A stretch of 9,590 nt of DNA from JBBCJM01 sp037190175 (GTDB lineage Bacteria; Pseudomonadota; Alphaproteobacteria; Rhodobacterales; Rhodobacteraceae): positions 1 through 9,590 of the forward strand of contig JBBCJM010000195.1 in assembly GCA_037190175.1 (NCBI GenBank), written 5' to 3'. The notes beneath the pieces were generated by a model that had not been told where the DNA came from, ran no database searches, and worked only from the letters and a program-made list of their open reading frames with translations. The position numbers were made by a program, and so were the translations under genes. Below, piece by piece: positions 6,848 through 9,590 of the stretch. Position 1 is the first letter of the stretch, and the number at the start of each line of letters is the position of its first letter.

Positions 6848-8479
6848 CGGTTTCTCCTCGTTGGATATCTTCACGTCCAGCAGCCGCGGCCCCTTCTGCC
6901 GCAGCATGTCGCGCAGCGCGCCGGCCAGGGCGAGGCCGCTGGTCACCCGGCCGGCGGGCACCCCCTGCGCCTCGGCCAGCTTCACGAAGTCCATGTGGCC
7001 GATGGCGCAGCCGTCGATGCGGCCGGCCTGCGCGCGTTCGGCGATGCCCCGCAGCACCCCGTACCCGCCGTTGTTCAGCACGATGACGAAAAGGTCGGCG
7101 TCATGCTCCGCCGCCGACCACAGCGCCTGCGGGGCATAGAGGCTGGAGCCGTCGCCCACCACCGCGATCACCGGCCTGCCGTTGCCGGCCCCGATGGCCG
7201 CCCCCACCGCCGCCGGCAGGCCGAAGCCAAGCCCGCCCGAGGCCGTGGCCATGAAGCCGCCCGGCCGCTCGATGGGGAAATGGTCGTGCAGCGCGTCGCG
7301 GGCCCCGGGCGCCTCTTCCACCACGATGCTGTCGGGGTCGCGCAATTCGGCCAGCATCTGGTAGAACAGCGCATAGCTGATGCCGGGGCTTTCCATCACC
7401 CGCGGCACCCGGCGCAGCGGCAGGTCCAGCCTTGCGGCGCGCAGGGTCAGCATCGGCAGCACCGCCTCCACCGCCGCGCGGATATCGGCGGGGAAGGCAT
7501 GGCCCACCGCGGCCCCGGCCAGCTGTTTCGCGTCGTCGCCCACCAGCCACAGCTCCGTGCCCTCGGCCAGGTGCCCCGCGACGGTGCCGAAGTGATAGGT
7601 GAAGACCGGCGCCCCCAGCACCAGCACCAGGTCGGCGCCCTTGAGGCTGTCCATCAGCCCCGGCTGCGCCGCGGGCAGGAAGCCGGCGAACAGCGGATGC
7701 CGCTCGGGGAAGGACGCGCGCGAGGACATGGGCGCGGCCCAGACCGGGGCCTGCACCCGCTCGGCCAGCCGCACCACCGCCTCCCAGGCGCCGTCCAGAT
7801 CGACCTGCGGGCCGACCACGATCGCGGGGGATTTCGCCTGCGCCAGCCGCGCGCCCAGCCTTTGCACCATGCCGAGGTCGGCGCCCAGCCGCAGGCCGAC
7901 CTCACGCCGGGGCAGCGCAACCGCCCGGGCCTCCCAGTCGTCCAGCGGGATCGAGACCATCACCGGCCCGGCCGGCGGCAGCATCGCCATGTGGAAGGCG
8001 CGCGCGATGGCGGCCGGCACGTCCTCGGCCCGCGCCGGCTCGCAGGCCCATTTGACGTAAGGCTTGGGGAACTCGGTGGCGCTCTCGGCGTACAGGAACG
8101 GGTCGTGCGGCAGCAGCGTGCGCAACTGCTGGCCGGTGGTGATCACCATCGGCGTGCGGTTGCGGAAGGCGTTGACCACCGCGCCCATGGCATTGCCCAG
8201 CCCGGCGGCCGAATGCAGGTTGACGAAGGAGGGCCGGCCGGTCGCCTGCGCATGGCCATCGGCCATGCCGACCACCACCGCCTCCTGCAACCCCATCACG
8301 TAGTCGAAGCCCTGCGGCAGGTCGACGAACATCGGCAGTTCGGTCGAGCCCGGGTTGCCGAAGATGCGGCTGACGCCATGCTCGCGCAGGATGTCGAACA
8401 CCGCCTGCCGCACGCTGGGCCGCTCGGTGGGCCGTGCCCCGACCATCGCCTGATGCAGGCGCGGAACGCTCTGGTTCAT
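5384..8479 (-). CDS. mdlC: Fusion: benzoylformate-decarboxylase-like ThDP enzyme + aldehyde dehydrogenase
   Basis: One 1031-residue frame holds two complete enzymes. Residues about 20-540 are a ThDP-dependent 2-oxo acid decarboxylase of the MdlC type: GNPGSTELP with Ser45, LQEAVVVG with Glu66, NLHSAAG with His89, GAPVFTYH with His296, GDGS (442-445) and NNGGYG (469-474). These correspond to Ser26, Glu47, His70, His281, Asp428 and Asn455 of Pseudomonas putida MdlC. Residues 545-1031 are a 487-residue aldehyde dehydrogenase: PWNAP with Asn707, LELGGKS with Glu804, GQVC with catalytic Cys838, EEIFGPV and FGGYKESGMG. The predicted net reaction is 2-oxo acid to aldehyde plus CO2 to carboxylate, with NAD(P) reduction. 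The symbol reflects family only; pocket residues differ from true MdlC. The start at 8479 has GGAGG four bases upstream. A ribosome site and ATG lie inside at the junction (6847), so separate dehydrogenase may also be made. It is divergent from a LysR gene, its likely regulator. Confidence 0.88.
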   Translation of the reverse strand: MNQSVPRLHQAMVGARPTERPSVRQAVFDILREHGVSRIFGNPGSTELPMFVDLPQGFDYVMGLQEAVVVGMADGHAQATGRPSFVNLHSAAGLGNAMGAVVNAFRNRTPMVITTGQQLRTLLPHDPFLYAESATEFPKPYVKWACEPARAEDVPAAIARAFHMAMLPPAGPVMVSIPLDDWEARAVALPRREVGLRLGADLGMVQRLGARLAQAKSPAIVVGPQVDLDGAWEAVVRLAERVQAPVWAAPMSSRASFPERHPLFAGFLPAAQPGLMDSLKGADLVLVLGAPVFTYHFGTVAGHLAEGTELWLVGDDAKQLAGAAVGHAFPADIRAAVEAVLPMLTLRAARLDLPLRRVPRVMESPGISYALFYQMLAELRDPDSIVVEEAPGARDALHDHFPIERPGGFMATASGGLGFGLPAAVGAAIGAGNGRPVIAVVGDGSSLYAPQALWSAAEHDADLFVIVLNNGGYGVLRGIAERAQAGRIDGCAIGHMDFVKLAEAQGVPAGRVTSGLALAGALRDMLRQKGPRLLDVKISNEEKPMNVMTQPGGAVKAPERFFIDGAWVKPSGDKLLEVVSPVTEQVVIRYPEATVADVDRAVTAARRAFDEGPWPWMAPTERAAYLRRIATLIGARLEEIAQAWTTQVGAPIFLTKKLVGQNATLFNYYADLIETYPFVDERSRDDGGKVRVVREPVGVCAAITPWNAPMVLLSYKIAAGLAAGCTFVAKPSPETPLEAYILAECIEQAGLPRGVFNLVPAGREVGDHLIRHPGIDKVAFTGSTAAGKHIAQVCAQRLARVSLELGGKSAAVLLPDADFAKALPSLMVYSMPITGQVCFSLTRILVPEARKQEFLDLFLPAVKSIKVGDPSDPTTQMGPLTMARQLERVQGYIAAGRAGGATLMCGGGRPAGLDKGFFVEPTVFSDVTPDMKIFQEEIFGPVVSVIGYADEADAIAKANATSYGLNGAVYSADPERAYAFGRRMRTGGLTVNGLIVDPKHPFGGYKESGMGREGGPEGLDNYLEVKTIHFA
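6845..6859 (-). promoter_or_regulatory. Ribosome binding site and start codon inside the fusion ORF
   Basis: On the minus strand the junction reads AACGAGGAGAAACCGATG: GAGGAG (complement of 6854-6859), a 6-base spacer, then ATG (6845-6847). It falls exactly where the decarboxylase ends by homology and the dehydrogenase begins. It is translated as SNEEKP-M in the fusion frame. Such a site by chance at that exact place is unlikely, so it probably marks the former second gene of an operon and may still be used. Confidence 0.7.
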
Positions 8480-8493
8480 GTTGCCTCCACGGG

Positions 8494-8512
8494 GGCGGCC
8501 CTTTCGGCCGCC
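8494..8512 (-). other. Hairpin in the predicted 5' leader of the fusion gene
   Basis: GGCGGCC (8494-8500) and GGCCGCC (8506-8512) form a perfect 7-bp stem. On the minus-strand transcript the loop is GAAAG. It ends 14 bases before the ATG, immediately upstream of the GGAGG ribosome site. If in the leader it could affect translation start or mRNA stability; a DNA-binding role is an alternative. Confidence 0.45.
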
Positions 8513-8570
8513 GTCCCCCTCCCGTCGATGACTATGGCCGATTCGTCCTGCCTTCGGAATTGCCAGTCCG

Positions 8571-8593
8571 GCCCGAAGCCATTACCTTCGGGC
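8571..8593 (+). promoter_or_regulatory. Perfect inverted repeat abutting the LysR gene start
   Basis: GCCCGAAG (8571-8578), 7-base spacer, CTTCGGGC (8586-8593), immediately followed by the ATG at 8594. The 7-base spacing is that of many LysR-type operators, so autoregulation is possible. As RNA it would form an 8-bp hairpin that blocks the start region, and it occupies the place where a ribosome site should be. Confidence 0.5.
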
Positions 8594-9490
8594 ATGGCTT
8601 TCGACACCCGCTCCGCCACGCTGCTGCTGACCTGCGCCCGCACCGGCAGCCTGGGCCGCGCCGCGCAGGCTTTGGGGGTGACCCAGCCCGCGCTCTCCCG
8701 CCTGCTGCGGCGGCTGGAGGAGGATCTGGGTGCGCCGCTCTTCGACCGCACCACCCGGGGGCTGGTGCCGACCTTGTACGGCGAGGCGGTCCTGCCCTAT
8801 GCCGAGCTGGTGACCGCCGAGATCGCCCGGGCGCGCGAGGTGGTGGCGGAGCTGAAGGGCGCCAGCCGCGGCCTCGTGCGGGTGGGCGCGGTGGCGAGCC
8901 TGGCCGGCAGCCTGATCGTGGCGGCGATCCGCGAGGTGCGGGCGCAAAACCCCGGCGTGCAGTTCCAGGTCAGCGAGGAGCTGGAGGACACCCTGCTGCG
9001 CGACCTGATCCGCGGCGAGATCGACCTGGCCGTCTCGCCCGCCGACTGGACCGACGAGGCCGTGGTGCCCGCCCTGCCCGAGACGCCGCAGGACGAGGTG
9101 GCGGTCTTCGCCCGCGCCGGCCATCCGCTGCGGGGCGCGGCGACGATGGCCGGGATGGCGGCGGCCGACTGGGCGCTGCCGCCGCCCGACAGTTCGGTCG
9201 CCCGCGAATGGGCGCGGCGGTTCCTGGCCGCCGGCCTGACCCCGCGGCCGCCGGTGATCTCCTCGCGCTCGGTGCAGGTGCTGCGGGCGGCGGTGCTGGG
9301 CGACGACCTGCTGTGCTGGATGCCGGTGCCGCTGATGGCGGGAGAGGTCGCGGCGGGGCGGATGGTGCGGCTGGCGGTGCCGGAGCTGGACTGGCGCCGC
9401 CGCTTCCGCGTCTACCGCCGCCGCAAGGGGGTGGTGACACCGGCCACCGCGCTGATGTTGCAGGCGATCCGGCGGCTGGCGGGGGAGTGA
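8594..9490 (+). CDS. LysR-type transcriptional regulator
   Basis: A 298-residue LysR-type regulator, a typical length. The N-terminal winged helix-turn-helix covers about residues 5-62, with AAQALGVTQPALSRLLRRLE (23-42) as the recognition part and LGAPLFDRTTRGLVPT (45-60) after it, then a linker helix. The effector-binding domain follows from about residue 93 (GLVRVGAVASLAG, then LIRGEIDLAVSP 138-149). It is read away from the decarboxylase-dehydrogenase gene, so the usual LysR arrangement suggests it controls that gene in response to a pathway substrate or product; the ligand is unknown. The start at 8594 leaves four residues before the first helix. In-frame ATGs at 8528 and 8534 would add 22 or 20 residues unlike the family, so I did not use them, although no start here has a clear ribosome site. 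Three palindromes lie downstream. Confidence 0.92.
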   Translation: MAFDTRSATLLLTCARTGSLGRAAQALGVTQPALSRLLRRLEEDLGAPLFDRTTRGLVPTLYGEAVLPYAELVTAEIARAREVVAELKGASRGLVRVGAVASLAGSLIVAAIREVRAQNPGVQFQVSEELEDTLLRDLIRGEIDLAVSPADWTDEAVVPALPETPQDEVAVFARAGHPLRGAATMAGMAAADWALPPPDSSVAREWARRFLAAGLTPRPPVISSRSVQVLRAAVLGDDLLCWMPVPLMAGEVAAGRMVRLAVPELDWRRRFRVYRRRKGVVTPATALMLQAIRRLAGE

Positions 9491-9497
9491 GGGGTGG

Positions 9498-9586
9498 TGG
9501 GCAGATTGCCCATACGGTTGCCGGCGGGGGGTTGTGGTGGGCGAATCGCCCACCCAACGGGGCCGGGTGGGGCGGGCGGTCCGCCC
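9498..9586. repeat. Three spaced palindromes of a TGGGC..GCCCA family
   Basis: Unit 1: TGGGCA/TGCCCA (9498-9503, 9507-9512) with loop GAT. Unit 2: GGTGGGCG/CGCCCACC (9536-9543, 9547-9554) with loop AAT, extended by GTTG/CAAC after a single-base bulge. Unit 3: GGGCG/CGCCC (9574-9578, 9582-9586) with loop GTC. Centres are about 40 and 35 bp apart. All three share a GTGGG-type arm, a central 3-base loop and a GCCCA end. Unit 1 begins 8 bases after the LysR stop and may terminate it. The array may continue past the right edge. Confidence 0.65.
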
Positions 9587-9590
9587 ACCA

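Larger units (their letters stand above)
8480..8593. promoter_or_regulatory. Divergent control region between fusion gene and LysR regulator
   Basis: A 114-bp gap between divergently read genes, the usual place for LysR-type operators. CTTCGG/CCGAAG half-sites occur at 8552-8557, 8573-8578 and 8586-8591 in alternating orientation; the last two form the arms of a longer palindrome. ATTC (8541-8544) and GAAT (8557-8560) form a further short inverted repeat. On the minus strand a CATAGT -10-like hexamer (complement of 8531-8536) could start the fusion mRNA, but its -35 is poor, as in many activator-dependent promoters. No clear canonical T-N11-A box was found. Confidence 0.5.

Noticed and set aside
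8528..8593. Longer LysR start at ATG 8528 or 8534
   Set aside because: The added residues do not look like LysR proteins and there is no ribosome site, but neither start can be fully excluded.
5354..9490. A very long plus-strand open frame (over 1300 codons) antisense to the fusion gene and running in frame into the LysR gene
   Set aside because: Its part before 8594 has shadow composition (Arg, His, Gly, Gln, Pro rich, no recognisable domain), which is expected opposite a GC-biased gene. Only the 8594-9490 part is a real protein.
1..9590. CRISPR arrays, insertion sequences, transposases, toxin-antitoxin or phage genes
   Set aside because: None seen: no regularly spaced direct repeats with unique spacers, and no transposase, integrase or small paired ORFs with recognisable features.

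Overview
The window is very GC-rich DNA from an alphaproteobacterium, most likely a Rhodobacterales/Rhodobacteraceae member (Paracoccus/Rhodobacter-like). This rests on base composition, the purH-heparinase II/III gene pair, and the short GC-hairpin repeats with a GGACCCC box and an AT-richer tail that are common between genes in that order. The placement is recognition from memory, not a database result.

Left part (1-2546, minus strand): the 5' end of purH (purine biosynthesis) runs off the left edge. Upstream of it lies a heparinase II/III family gene, probably in the same operon. A 329-bp gene-free stretch follows (2218-2546). It holds two oppositely facing copies of the dispersed hairpin repeat, and one copy is interrupted by a small structured 41-46 bp segment.

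Middle part (2547-5383): an amidase-signature-family hydrolase (minus) and a UbiH/COQ6-type FAD hydroxylase (plus) are divergently arranged from an 81-bp promoter gap. The hydroxylase and the next minus-strand gene converge on a 191-bp gap that holds two hairpins.

Right part (5384-9590): a 1031-residue minus-strand ORF joins a benzoylformate-decarboxylase-like ThDP enzyme (residues 1-544) to a complete NAD(P)-type aldehyde dehydrogenase (residues 545-1031). The catalytic residues I checked in both halves are intact. A Shine-Dalgarno sequence and ATG survive exactly at the junction. Together the halves would convert a 2-oxo acid to an aldehyde plus CO2, then to a carboxylate, without CoA. A divergent LysR-type regulator is the probable controller, and the 114-bp gap between them carries a perfect 8-bp inverted repeat touching the regulator's start codon. 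The window ends in three spaced palindromes downstream of the regulator gene.

The most interesting item is the decarboxylase-dehydrogenase fusion. Its active-site positions differ from Pseudomonas MdlC in the direction of pyruvate decarboxylase, so the substrate may not be benzoylformate.
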